Source: Kryptolebias marmoratus
Taxonomy: Eukaryota; Chordata; Actinopteri; Cyprinodontiformes; Rivulidae
DNA length: 64,000 bases
Direction of reading: 5' to 3'
Assembly (NCBI RefSeq): GCF_001649575.2
Contig: NC_051433.1
Coordinates: forward strand, 20,182,253 to 20,246,252
This document shows positions 24,070 to 36,154 of this stretch, piece by piece (positions within the stretch are counted from its first letter, which is position 1; each line of letters opens with the position of its first letter). The translations under genes were made by a program, and so were the position numbers. Below the pieces are notes generated by a model. The model had not been told where the DNA came from. It did no database searches and worked only from the letters and a program-made list of their open reading frames with translations.

Positions 24070-24925
24070 TTGTCTGTGTGTGTCTGTTCAATTGTGTGTC
24101 ATGTTAGCTAAATATCTGATGAACCACTGGACAGATCTTATTGAAACACTCAGGAAGTAATCACTGGACTTACATCTACAACTGATTAACTTTTGGATTC
24201 AATCCCATTCAAGATGGCTGCCGCAGCTTGACAAGCTTATCAACCCCACAAGTGACTATAACTCAACTGATTTTACAGATACTGAGCTATAATTTGGTGT
24301 TTTTGTAGCTAAAAGTCATTCCTAACACACTGATTAGCTTTTTGGAGTCAACACAATTCAAGATGTCTGCCGCATCCAACTGACCTTTGGTAACACAAGA
24401 AAGGGTTTGACTCTCCTAATTCAAAATATACTGAGTGGATGGGAGCTCACTGTCACTCACAACACATGAGCAGCACTCAACATTGTGCAATATAATTTTT
24501 GGCTTTAACCCTATTTGGCTGTTAGCAAAATATCTCATGAACAACTTTTTAAAAATTTTTTAAAATTAATTTAATCAAATTTTAATTTGATTTTATTGAA
24601 GCTTGCAAAAACAATCATTGGATATTCATCTACAATTGATTAGCATTGGAGTTAACTTGAGTTAAGATGGCTATCACGGCTAATTGATCTTAGCAAACAA
24701 TAAATGGTATAAAAGTCTGGTGTGGTAGTAGCTGAGAGTCATCCTCAACAGATACTGTTAGAGCTAACAAATCTCATGAGATTTCCGACTGTACATAACT
24801 TCATTAACAAGGTTTGACCAAATCAGATATAACTCAGTTCCTTCTCGTCATAAGATAATCTTAGTATTAAACTCTAACGTGAAGAGCAGCAGATGATATG
24901 CATTCCTTTCAGGAATATTAGGTCT
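24070..24925 (+). repeat. Rep-A compound copy with repeated core
   Basis: The Rep-A core occurs about three times in a row: a first unit from about 24070 with ATGAACCACTGGAC and CATTCAAGATGGCTGCCGC, a second partial unit from about 24340 with CAATTCAAGATGTCTGCCGC, and a third from about 24510 with TGTTAGCAAAATATCTCATG and an AT-rich insert at 24545-24600. The third unit alone has the normal ending, ATGATATGCATTCCTTTCAG. Confidence 0.7.
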
Positions 24926-25959
24926 TTAATTTTAATGTTGGGTTCTCTATGTCAAGGAACAAAAGAAAAAGGTTGGTATATGCCCGGGACAGTTAGTCTA
25001 ATATTAAATAAAGATGATAAAAAAACTTTGCTGTTTTCAGAGCTCATCTGTTAACCACAGAAAAAGAAGGCATACTTGATCATTGCAGTGAATATCAAGC
25101 AACTTTTATCTGTAAAAAAAGTCAGGAATGTAACATTTTCCTAATATGAAACTATTTAAATATAAATACTGAAATGCAATATTTGAAAATGAAACTAAGG
25201 TACTCTTTTGTTGAATTTGTTAGATGATAAATGAAAGAAAAAATTAGAAGGCTGAAATCCATAAATCTAACCGGTAATGATGTACTGCATTTTCAAAGCT
25301 TGTATTGTTTGCACTGTGTATACTTTCACTGATAATTAAGTACCAAACCGCTTGACAAATAGGTATCCAGGAAGAAAAAAATATAAAATCTGAAGTATAA
25401 AAAAAATATAAATTGGAAGCATGAAGTAGCACAAAGTAAAAATACTTAAAGTGTTACTTTTTTCCATTACTGCTTCCCAGTGAAAGAAGCTTATAATAAA
25501 TCACACAAAATCCCAGCTGTTTTGTAAATAAAATGAACTTAACTTTGAAATATGACTCTGACAAAAATAAATTGCCAGAGTTGTAGTCTTTGGCTCTTCC
25601 TCCAGAAGATTCAGACTTCCTGATGCACAAAATACTTAATAAATGAAATGTTGAAAATGATCTGAGCTATCTTCCTAAAGGGTAATTTGTTTTATTTGTT
25701 TTACTAAATTCTTACCCACAGGACAATTTAATACTGATCTATAATAACATCCGTCTCAGTTCAAGTGTTCGGCTGTCAGAGCAGAGGAGACTTACTGTTT
25801 CCCTTCACAAACTAAACCGTCTAAGGTGCAGATTTCATGTTTTACAGACTGGGTACAGATACAGTAGAGGTGTAACATCTTAGGTATTTCTTGGGTTTTA
25901 TGACTATTTTGGCTTACAGCAATCACACAGATTATTTTTCTCACTGGTTAGAGGAGTGC

Positions 25960-26365
25960 TTAAAGGAATAGTTTGGATTTTTTGGAAGCGTTGTTTTGGA
26001 TAAAGGTCCTGAGCAACATCTGCTGCTGATTGCTCCGTGAACAAACTCAGTTAGGAGAAATATAGTTTAGCTCTAACTGGACAATCAAGCAAATAGTGGA
26101 CTGCTGCTGTCCTAAAGCAACTTCAGTCTAAAAGATTTTTATAGAAGTTTATATGAATGCTCCTTTATAAATCTTTACATCACCACTAGTTTCACATTAT
26201 GTGGTTATTAACATACAAGTCTATTGATATTTGAATTGAAGACTGAGTTGTAACAATATCTGTAAACTGTCTCTGCTCAACATGTTTGGTGTAATTAATT
26301 TATTGAAAAGATAAATGCATACTTAACACATACCTTTTCCACAGAACACCACTTCATAAGATCTT
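25960..26365. repeat. Rep-B MITE copy next to exon 5
   Basis: Shares AATAGTTTGGA at the left, CTAACTGGACAATCAAGCAA, AGCAACTTCAGTCTAAAAGA and CTTTACATCACCACTAGTTT with other Rep-B copies. It ends with a ACCTTTTCCACAGAACACCA stretch that corresponds to CCTTTCTACAGAAC at the ends of the 34.7 and 41.6 kb copies. That end looks like a splice acceptor. Confidence 0.65.
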
Positions 26366-26411
26366 ACTTTTCTTTCAACATGACCCTGATGTGTGTCTTC
26401 TTTCGTGCTAG

Positions 26412-26557
26412 GTATAGCTCTCAGTGCCCTCCCCATGTACCTGGGAGAGATTTCCCCGAGACATATCAGAGGTTTCATTGGCCAGTTCAACTCCATCCTG
26501 ATCTGCTTAGGAGTGTTCACAGGACAGGTGCTGGGGCTGCCGCAGCTGCTGGGTCAG
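26412..26557 (+). CDS. slc2a9: SLC2A9-like coding exon 5 (residues 153-201), helices 4-5
   Basis: The exon encodes the end of helix 4, the cytoplasmic signature EISPRHIRG (165-173) and helix 5 ([18 protein letters not shown]), closing with LGLPQLLGQ. It is 146 bases, entered in phase 1 and left in phase 0; donor GTCAGT. The acceptor GTGCTAG has a TAG rather than CAG end, so it may be of only moderate strength. LGVFTGQ-x-LGLP is a GLUT9-like stretch, and Q177 sits where sugar transporters carry a helix 5 glutamine of the substrate path. Confidence 0.97.
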
Positions 26558-27124
26558 GTCAGTGCGTAAAACTACGGAAACATGACTAAATATAGATCAT
26601 GTGTACCTTGTGTTCACCAGGTTTCAGAAGCTGTCGTTTTTGATTACTTGAGTAAGCAGAAAAGCAAGACTGATCCAAACTTGTTAGAGTCGAAGCACAC
26701 GTGCTACAGGGGCAGACGTGACTGCTGTCTTGATTAGCTGACACATAATCAATAAGAGGCCTGATGTCACCCTCAAACTCCCATGGAAGAGGAGCATTTT
26801 ACAAAGGCTCAAACACATTTAGCATCTGGAGTTACCATACTGTGGTACGTCAGCAGTGGGCAGAGCGTGAACACCATTTCAGCTGCACATTAGCTGGATT
26901 CCTCACTCAGTTCCAGCTGCACAGCAGCATATGGGCTCGTCTCAAACCAGAAAACAGACACAACAGAGTTCTGATGAATCTGCATGCCTTCCTGTGCATT
27001 AATTAGCAGGCCAAGGCTGATCTTTATTTATTTATTCAGTGTCACATGTATCTCTTCTACATCTAGACTAAGAACGTTTGATTGTTCTGACAGACACATG
27101 CTAACAGCTCCTTCTGCCAACAAA

Positions 27125-27126
<2 letters not shown>

Positions 27127-27164
<38 letters not shown>
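27127..27164. repeat. (AT)n microsatellite
   Basis: Nineteen uninterrupted AT units. Confidence 0.95.
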
Positions 27165-27167
<3 letters not shown>

Positions 27168-27869
27168 GACACGACTGGAATAGTGACAAATTATAGTTGA
27201 CAACAACACTATCATATTAGCAACCTCTTTTTTCCATTTTTTTACTCTTGATTTGGAAAAAAAGTCTGCTGAGGTTTGACAGCTTGTTCTCACAACCAGA
27301 AAATGTTTCTGAAGCCTATACTGTCTGCTCCTAATGCTGAAGGTCTTTTGTTTTTTTAAATTATTGGACATGCCTGATGAAAAATGATACTAAGGACGTA
27401 TGTGTGCTGAAATATGATGCCCAAGAGCCCCTACAAAAAAATCCATGACAAGGTGGGAGTGAAAAAGATAATGGGTTTGGAGTCTGCGCCACCATCACGA
27501 GAACATCATCTTGAGACATTTTTTTGCAAGCATTCAGGAAGTGTGAGAGCTAGCTTGTTAAAGCTCACTTGAAATTCATGCTGAATGTTTTTTTTTTTTT
27601 TTTGCATACCACTAAGAAAACACCACTTTATCTTGACACGGATGTGTTGTGGGATTTTATTGAAGTACTAGACCGCGTTGCCACAGAATCATTTGACACT
27701 TGTTCCACAGCCCTTAGCTGCTCTGGACTGAGAGGACGAGACGGCGCGTTTCATGAGACATCACTCAGGGACAGAAGATTCATCAGGGCAGCTGTCTGTA
27801 ATAATAATAAAAAAAAACTAAACTACCACATTTTTGGCCTTACAGGTCACTTTTGAAGTATTTGGAACT

Positions 27870-28005
27870 GTTCCTTGAAGGATTGCATACCTCCCACTGC
27901 CTTTCAGGCTAGAGTTTTAGACTTAGATCCTCTTATGTTGAGAAATGATGAGCTCGTAGCTGTTTTGGTCAAACCTTGAAAACAACGTGCATGACCTGAA
28001 GTGAT
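27870..28005 (-). repeat. Rep-A terminal fragment, minus strand
   Basis: CCTTGAAGGATTGCATACCT followed by TAGCTGTTTTGGTCAAACCT is the reverse complement of the Rep-A end (GTTTGACCAAAACAGCTATA ... ATGCATNCCTTCAAGG). It is the only clear copy in this orientation. Confidence 0.7.
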
Positions 28006-28639
28006 ATCACTTTCAGAGTATGTGTTGTTGAAGATTGTCAGTTATATTATACGGAAAATTCAGAATCAGAAAAAAAATAGGACCCCACTGTGAAACTTGG
28101 AATATTGTGGACTTTGTTAATATGTTAATGCCATTTAATGCAACCTTTTTTTTGCCTCTGAGCTCCTTTTTTTCTTCTGAGCAACTCTCAGCTAATTTCC
28201 CATCTGTTACGCCTCCAAACAAACATAAATACAACTCCTACAGATTCCTCCCCAGAATTCCCCCTTTTTTGGACACGACTCAAATCAAATTCATCTGCTG
28301 GAACAAACGATGAAGTCGCTCTCAAGAGAAATAAAATATTTATGGCCTTAAACCAAAACATCCACACAAATTCATCTGTTGAATTTAAATGACCTCAGAC
28401 TATTCAGTCTTTGTCTTTTAAGTCGCCTCCAGTTCAATACAAAGAGGTGGAGCCATATTGATTCCCACCTGATTCATCCCTCCACTGTTATTGACCCACA
28501 TAGCAGATTTATTATTCTGAATTCTTCAGTAAACGATATCATTCTGACCATAGCAAATCTCCACAGACCCAACATGGATAATACCCCTTTTTGCAAAAAT
28601 TCTTCATGTTTTTGCAATTTTACTGGCTCCAGATTTGTA

Positions 28640-29022
28640 GGTCGTTTCAACACAAATGCTGCACAGTGCCGATGCCTCAAAACAAGAAGGTCGCAGGTTC
28701 GAGTCCTGGCTGTAGTCTTCTCCCTGTGCATGTGTGGGTACTCACCTGTGGGTACACACCTGATTTAAATCAATGGGTGATTAACAGGCTTCTACATTGA
28801 AGAGGTATTTTAATCACTGAATCAGGTGTGTTGGAGCAGAGAAACAAGTAAAACATGCAGGATAGTGGCCCTCGAGGACCAGAATTGGCCACCCCTGCTC
28901 TAAATCAAACCCTAGCTGTGAGTGTTATTGGTGTGTCCCACCTTTCGCCTCATGTCCTCTGGACAGAAACACATTAGCAACCCTAAACAGAACCAAACGG
29001 GTAAAGAAAATTGATGGATAGT
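28640..29022 (+). mobile_element. tRNA-type SINE interrupted by a MITE
   Basis: The left part (28640-28741) has a tRNA-like head with the internal promoter B box GGTTCGAGTCC (about 28697-28707). The right part (about 28908-29022) continues with the SINE body (GTGAGTGTTATTGGTGTGTC, CACCTTTCGCC) and an end reading AAAATTGATGGATAG. The two are separated by an inserted element, described separately. The copy is old: the A box is degenerate. Confidence 0.6.
28742..28907. mobile_element. Short MITE nested in SINE
   Basis: Contains ACACCTGATT (28756-28765) and its exact reverse complement AATCAGGTGT (28820-28829), then TGGCCCTCGAGGACCAGAAT and GGCCACCCCTGCTC. This arrangement is that of a very common non-autonomous element in teleost genomes. 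It has no coding capacity. Its left end seems truncated. Confidence 0.65.
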
Positions 29023-30058
29023 TAATTCAACACAAATTTCCCAACCAATATAGTTTTTTTTTTCCTTATTACATGTATATGTATATTTTCACTCCAAAAT
29101 AAATTGGGTTCTGTGAATAGGTTATGGATATTTAATATCTTACGTCCTGTAGATAGAATTATTATTTTTTTTTAAACACTGTGATCAGTTTTGCATTAAA
29201 CAGTTATTTCAGCAGAAATTATATGATATTCTTGCTGAACGTCCCACCAGGCTACATGAGAAGTGCTACAGCTAGCTGCTGCTGCTGATACTCATGCACA
29301 AAACTCTGTGTACATATAACCTCATGACAGATTATCTTGTCTTTTGTTCCTTTTATTGTCCTCATGTTATCTATACTGTTTCTTGGTATTACTCATGCCC
29401 TGCCTTATGGAGGTTTCAGGGAAAAAGGCATTAGATTGACTCAGAAGCTCAGCTTTGTTTCTGTCAGTAAATAAATAAAAAGCCAATAAATCTGTCAGTG
29501 TATAAAATATCAATGATAATTCAGTAAACCACTTTCATGTGTTTGGTTTTTTTTCACTCCCAGACAGAAATAGACCTGAAAACAGATTATTTATCCAAGA
29601 CTGAATATGTGTTTTCACACCCTGATATTGGTTAAATACACATATGTCTGGAACTGTCAGAAAATCTTCAGGTAGTTCATTTAAGTTTGGGTAAAAACAA
29701 CAAAGCAGCCAAGCTTTAGGCTCAGCATTTGTCTCTGACATCAAGCTTGAAGTCATGTTTAATCTTGAAACTAAAAGCACATTCTGACAGACATAGAGCT
29801 GTCCCTGGAGTTCTCCATTTATTAAGGGTTAGCCACCATTCAGCTGAGCTCACAGGCAGAAACCTAGCTTCTTCTTTCTGGTCCAGTCTGTTTATGAGGA
29901 CCGGTCTGGAGAGCCACCCTTACTTGTTTGCACATCAATGGCTCTGCCTGCCTCTCTAATCTTATCTATTAATAGTTGTGGGGAGAGTGCACATTCATAA
30001 ATTGTGCCGCATCAGCTAGGTTCTCCCACAATGCCAGAGGAGGTGACATTATGCGCGA

Positions 30059-30087
30059 CCAATCGGTACAGCTGTGGCTATTTATAG
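30059..30087 (+). promoter_or_regulatory. CCAAT, E-box and MEF2-like motif cluster
   Basis: Within 29 bases lie CCAAT (30059-30063), the E-box CAGCTG (30069-30074) and CTATTTATAG (30078-30087), which fits the MEF2 consensus YTAWWWWTAR exactly and also resembles a TATA box. The order suits a promoter or muscle-type enhancer, but such short motifs occur by chance and no transcript is evident downstream. Confidence 0.25.
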
Positions 30088-30774
30088 CTTGCATCTTTAA
30101 TTCATTACCTGCAACCCTTCATCAGCACAGATATCTTAGCCATTCAATACCTGGAAAGCAATTACTGTAGTACTTTTATCAACAAAGGACCCCTTAAACT
30201 GATCAGGATGGATGGCAAAATGAAAATTCACACAGAGAAATAAAATTATGCAATATCTCAGAAAAAAAAGATAATAAAACTGGATAAATATTTAATTAAA
30301 ATGGACTCATTGACATTTTTCACATTTAATTTATTTTAATGCTTACATCAGCAATTCACTGAGGCATTACATTCTGGTGGTTTAATAGCTGTGAGTAAAA
30401 CTCCATGTATTCACATTGTTGAAGAAAATAAATACTTATTTTTTAATTAAAAACCTAGATTTCCTTAAAAGAATGCATATCGCCCACTGTACAAACAGAC
30501 ATGCAACTATTATTACTGCTTTAATGTTATCACATATTGCTATAATAATACTTAGTTAAAATAATACACTAATATACAATGAAAAAGGATATTTTTTAAT
30601 CATTCTAATTTTGATGTATGAGATACTAATATATAATAACATGAGATAAGTGACAAAAACATAAGTGACTGTGTTTTCAGTTACTCTGAATAAAAAAAGT
30701 GTCAGATATTTTAAGCACTCATGACACAGATGCAATAAAAGGTGGACGATCAGACAATCGCCTCTCTGCGCGTA

Positions 30775-31200
30775 TGTGTGTGTGTGTGTGTTTGTCTATT
30801 AGCAAAATATCGTACGTACCACTGGATGGATTTCAAAACAACTCTTCGAAAGTAATTTTTTGCTAAAGAACTGCGGCTAACTTTTGGAGTCAACTCAATT
30901 CAAGAAGGCAGCCACAGCTAATTAGCCTTAGAAAACACTAAACTGAGGACAACTCTTTGAATTGTACAGATATTGAGCTAAAACTCTGGTGCGATCGGAT
31001 CTGAGAGGCATCCCCAACACACTATGAGTGCTGACTGATCCTACAGGACCTCGCACAATTACATAAAATGTTATTTTCATGATTTGACCAAAACATCTAT
31101 AACTCTATAATTTTTCAACACAGAAAGGTGATCTTTGTTTAAGACATTAGCAAGAAAGGCAGCAGATGATACACATTCGTTAGTGGGATGCTAGCCCTTC
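30775..31200 (+). repeat. Rep-A copy, near full length, with TG leader
   Basis: Starts with a (TG)n run, then TTAGCAAAATATCGTACGTA, AACTCAATTCAAGAAGGCAG, TACAGATATTGAGCTAAAAC, and ends GCAGCAGATGATACACATTC. Landmarks are in the same order as in the other copies. Confidence 0.8.
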
Positions 31201-34138
31201 CAATTTAAATCAGTGTCAGCTATTGATACTGATTTAAAATGGATAACGATTGAAATCTTGCTCATAAGTATTCATTTAGCTGAAACACCACAAAGCATGC
31301 GGGTTGTTTTCAAAGGTATTGTAATTTTTTTTAAACAGATGTACCGAAAGGTGGAAGACCTAAACAAAACTAACCTATATTTAGTTATAATTCTAAAGTA
31401 AACATACTTGTTGTACAGAATATCACTTCTTTCTAAAGTAACGTAGGGAGCCCAACAATCTGACATCATCTTGTTAACTATTTGGATTTGGCACATGGCA
31501 ACTCTTGTAGCTTTTTTGTAAATGTTTATTTCAAAACAGCTTAACTTTATGAAAAGACCGAGCAAACCATGACTGTCTGTGCTAATCACTACTAAAATCA
31601 TTTCCATACAGCTGACTATATTTAATTTTTTAAACAAAGGTAAAAGTTTAGGGGAATTTTTGTTGCAACCAATAAACTCAGCTGACTGACAGCAACAGGT
31701 GGAGGGACCACTGTCCATTTAACACACCCAGAGAAAAACTCCTCACTATCACTGGCAACTCATTAAAAGATAATTGAACTGCAGAAATGGTATGATGGAA
31801 GAATTTAGTGGTTTTGACAACTTGACTTCTTAAAATTGTGGTTTACCTTGTAGCCTTAAATGGATCCATACTTATTACCTGTAATGTTTTTGGGCCACAC
31901 TGTCATTTCGGTTTTTTTTTTGCCTCGAATCAAACTTTAGTGTCACGATTCTAATGAGTCTTGCATCTGCCTTGTGCCCCCCACAGCTCTCTTGTGACAT
32001 TAATGTTAGCGATAGCTACAAAGGTTTAAAGGCCAAGGTCTTTCTAACTGATGAGGTCTCATGGCTCGACACCAACTTCTTCAGCTCTTCCTCCTCGGTG
32101 CGGCAGATAGTTCTATTTTGGCTTGATATTCAAGCCTGAGCTGGCACTGGAGTGAAAAAAAAAAAAAACAAGTTCCATCTTTGCTCACACTTAATTATAT
32201 TTCTTCACTTTCCCCGGCTAGCTGACAACACTGCCCATCAGCCACCTCAGTAAAGAAAAAAAAAAACTTTTACCTTTCACACCACATGTCTGGTTCTATC
32301 TGTCCATCTTATTTCATTTAGATAACAGCAGGAATTGTCCCTCACACCTTGTTATCCCCAGAGGAGATGCTAAGTTTATCCATTCTCACCTCACTGCATA
32401 TTGTAACAGAAGCATTGTTTATGGTTTGCGTTGATACTGCTGAAAGATATTTACAACTTGATTATTTGTTTGCTACAATGCCAGTTTATCTTTTAGGGCT
32501 GGAAACAGACATTAGCCTCAGGCACATATGCTTTGAAAACCAATCAGTTATGTCATGTGAACAGAAGGCTAATAATATCAAGCACTCTCCTCCTGGCACA
32601 CTCTGTTGACTTTGAATCACCAATTACTTTTGGCGCTTTATTAAAAAATGAATAATTAAACACAAGATCCTAAATTGATTTACCAAATTTATAGCGTGCA
32701 ATCGTATTTTTTGGCACTTGCGCTTGTTCAGTCGAGTGTGGGGATTATGATTACGAAAATAAATATTATAAAACTCTGAAAATTAAATACCTTGTGTTGC
32801 TTCCAAACTGCTGATAATTAAACTTAACAAACTAAAGAGATTAGAGGGCTTATATATCATGTGACTTTTAGGAAGAGGTTAAACTAAAAAGATTAAAAAT
32901 TTTTTAAGATATACTGACATTAAAGGAAGACAGATGATTGTTATGATGAATATAATTTTTTTATTTTAAAAAGTCTTTTGCAGGAAATACAGCTACAGTA
33001 TTTGGAAAATAGTGTCAAGCGAGTTGAACGATGCTGTGCTTCCCTCCACTGGCACTGGGAGGTTTGTGTGATTAAAACAACAACAACAAAAAAAAAAAAA
33101 AAAGGTTTCCTACTCCACACCTAAATGACCTCCCCTCCCTTGCTGTTTTTAATCTAATGGAAAGCTGTCGGGCTCTTGGTTCGCACATTAACATAACATT
33201 AGAATGCAGAGTACATTGTTGTGTCTAAAAAAGAACAAAGTCTAAAAAGTTACTGCCATTTGCATCATGACATCAAAAGTTTCTTGTTTTCACGTTAAAT
33301 GAAGCTGAAACTGAAGTCGAAACAATTTTCTTTCAGTTTTAGTGCTCTACGTGTGGTCTGCCCGTCTAATTTCCATGTGATAATGTAAGTCAAAGACTTC
33401 AAAGACTAATCTGCATTCACTTTTGTACGGAGCTTATCCTTTGTGTCGTATATGTTCATAATGTATACCTCCAGCTGTGCATTTGTCCTCATTCCAACAA
33501 GTAAACTATGAGTGACAAACATGTTTTCAAGCCAGTGAGGCTTGGATGAAACTCACTTTTGCACAATTTCTCTGGCCGAAAGCCCACCCAGAATGAAGGC
33601 GTGAGCGTTAAGATTAATCCTGTTTTCTCTTAGCTTCTTGTTTTTGCATGTAATTTAGTGGAACAAAATGATGATTTTCCCTCCCGCAGTTTTTGCTCTG
33701 GATAACACAGAGCTGCCACCTTTATACTAGTTAACTTTGACAACTGTGTCTCTTAAATTGTCTGTATTTCAATTATTGTCTTTCTTTAAAATGATGTGGT
33801 CTCTTTTTGGGGGTTTTGCTAATATGCTCAAATTATGAAGCATGTCTGTAAATGTCTTTGTTTGAATAATTTCTCATGGTGTTTTTACCTTTCACTCTTA
33901 CTTTTACCTAATATTAGCACATCTGTGAGGCGTTTGAACATCTACACTGTGTAAATGTACTAATTTGCCCATCTTTAATTTAAACCTGCAGACCAATTTT
34001 ATAAATATTGCATGGAGTTGCATGTCTTTTATAAATCCCCTGTTAAGTATTCTGCGACATGCATTTTCCATGCCGTTTCATCAGCGCATCACAGCCTTAT
34101 GTGATATATGATGTATGATGAATGCATTGACATGGTCC

Positions 34139-34170
<32 letters not shown>
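34139..34170 (+). repeat. (TG)n microsatellite, one interruption
   Basis: About twelve TG units, then TATGTGTG. No other signal. Confidence 0.9.
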
Positions 34171-34699
34171 CATAGCTGCTGGTTCTGAGACTCCTCTCAA
34201 TGACGACTTCTGTTAATGGGAGCTGGTCCAAGATGTCATTTGTTGTCGACTGCAAAATTGTGATAAGCCGTGACAAATGATAATTAATTTAACCTTCGTG
34301 CTCAGTGGCTGACCTTCTCCCAGTGGAGAAGCATGTTTATTTGGGCTTTACAGGAGCAGGCTTTTTGCCAGTCTGTCACTAATAACCCATGGGATTCTGA
34401 GGTCATCAGCATTCTTCAGACAAAGACAAAGGTTCAATTCAGTAGCCTTATACTCTGTGCTCTCCATTACACCCATGTAAAGCTTCAGAGAGGTACAGAG
34501 ACGGATAAAAAGACTGATCGATTGTTTTAAAAGGGGGATATTATTTTCTTTTATTTAATTTTTTGTAGCACAATGGGGAGATTGTGTGTTTGCAAGGAAA
34601 ATATGTTTTGAGATTTTTGCAGTTTAGTAGCACAGTATGAAGGTCGTTATCCATCTGCACAGCCCTGCAATAAACACAGCTGAGTATTCACTGTTTCTG

Positions 34700-35320
34700 C
34701 AAATGACTTGAAAGTAAAAGTTCCAATCTTTTGAAATGGGGTTCGGTGAAAAGGTTATGTGTTACCTGTTGTGAAATAGCCTTTTGGAAAACTTCAGTTT
34801 GGAGAAGCAGTTTTAATTCTGACTGGACTGATGATGAGCTAAGGGCTGAGGGCTGAGTGGGGCCAAGACCAGAGTGGATTGCTGCTGTTTTAAAACAACT
34901 GCAATCTAAAAAAAAAAATCATAACAGTTCATGCAAGCGCCAATTTTTAAACCTTAATATCACCAACAATTTTGCATTACACAGGAACATGGAATTATTG
35001 GGTTATTTGCAATTTGCACAAGAATATCACATTATTTCAGCCAAAATAAACGTGTATTGAGATACTGACAGCATTGTAAGGGGTTATAAAGCAGCGTTCA
35101 CTTTAACAGATACTGTATGAAACTTTTTAATCTGGCGTTGTGAGATTTCAGCACTCTACCCTGGTCTTGGCCCTGCTCAGACTAGCCATTAGCTCATTAA
35201 TCTTGTCAGAATTAAACTCTCTGAGCTTGTTCAAGGATGTATCTATAACAGGTAAGATGTTAATTGTCTATAACCTTTCTACAGAACATAACTTCAGAAG
35301 ACCAGAGCTATCCTTTTAGG
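34700..35320. repeat. Rep-B MITE copy, full length
   Basis: The best copy of the family, about 620 bases. The left arm has TTTTAATTCTGACTGGACTG, GATGAGCTAAGGGCTGAG and GCCAAGACCAGAGTGG. The right arm has CCCTGGTCTTGGCCCTGCTC, AGACTAGCCATTAGCTCATT and TTGTCAGAATTAAACTC, which is its imperfect reverse complement over roughly 150-200 bases. Long inverted ends without a transposase mark it as a non-autonomous DNA transposon whose superfamily I cannot assign. Confidence 0.75.
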
Positions 35321-36154
35321 AACATTGATGCACGTGTGAACATGCAGGACTTTTGTTCAGCTACATTTTCAGAGTAATTTTCAGGTGTATGTAGTATGTT
35401 CACGTACTGTATGATCTCCTCTCTTGTCCAACCTTCATCGTCTTGGGAGTTGAATCATCCAGTCAAATTGTTTGATGTGCAGGCTTACAGAACCTTCTGT
35501 TCATTGATGGTGCTTTAGCACATCCTCTGCAAGCCTTTTGTAATCTGTGTAATGGTATTTGCAATAGTGATTTATTTCTGTAAGACAAACGTTAACACCA
35601 CCATATTCCTGTCTGGATTGTGGTAACATGACGTTTCTCTTAAACTCTCTGTTTAAATGGGGTTTTCTTTGGTTAAACTCAACTAGAGTTTAGTTACAAG
35701 TTGAATAAATATTTAGTTAAGGGAAATGTTTTGCAAAAGTAAATGTAATTTATATTATATTAGTTAAATGTTTATAAATGTAATACATACCACAGTAAAA
35801 CATCCCACAGACTCAACTTCAACATGAAAATAATTACAAAAAAACGACAGACCTGGCCTTTTTAATGCTTGGTTTTTTTTCCCCCTCCAGATTCTGTTTT
35901 CATTAACCTATTTGTCACATAGTTTTGTTAGAGTCTGTCAAGATACCTTAACATCAAAAATGGACTACAATGGACTGAACACCATATGCCAACATATGAG
36001 CTGAAAAGATTTGTTATATTTATTATTTTAAGCCAAAACGTTTCTCCTACACCAATCAAACAATTTAGTCTAACCAAGTGTAAGATATAAACAAGAAAAA
36101 TTTGAAGTTTTGATTATCTTCCCTGTAACTCTAATTGTGGAATTTATTTATTAA

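Larger units (their letters stand above)
23644..26411 (+). other. Intron 4 (2,768 bases, phase 1)
   Basis: GT-AG intron. It is largely filled by a compound Rep-A insertion (24.07-24.92 kb) and a Rep-B copy (25.96-26.37 kb) whose right end stops about 45 bases before the exon 5 acceptor. The remainder is AT-rich and without features. Confidence 0.85.

Noticed and set aside
26380..26589. Plus-strand open frame overlapping exon 5 in another frame.
   Set aside because: It is a shadow of the transporter exon. The exon frame gives the conserved transporter motifs and consistent phases.
28650..28720. tRNA-like sequence with a good B box (GGTTCGAGTCC).
   Set aside because: No cloverleaf stems form around it and it continues into a SINE body, so it is a SINE head and not a tRNA gene.
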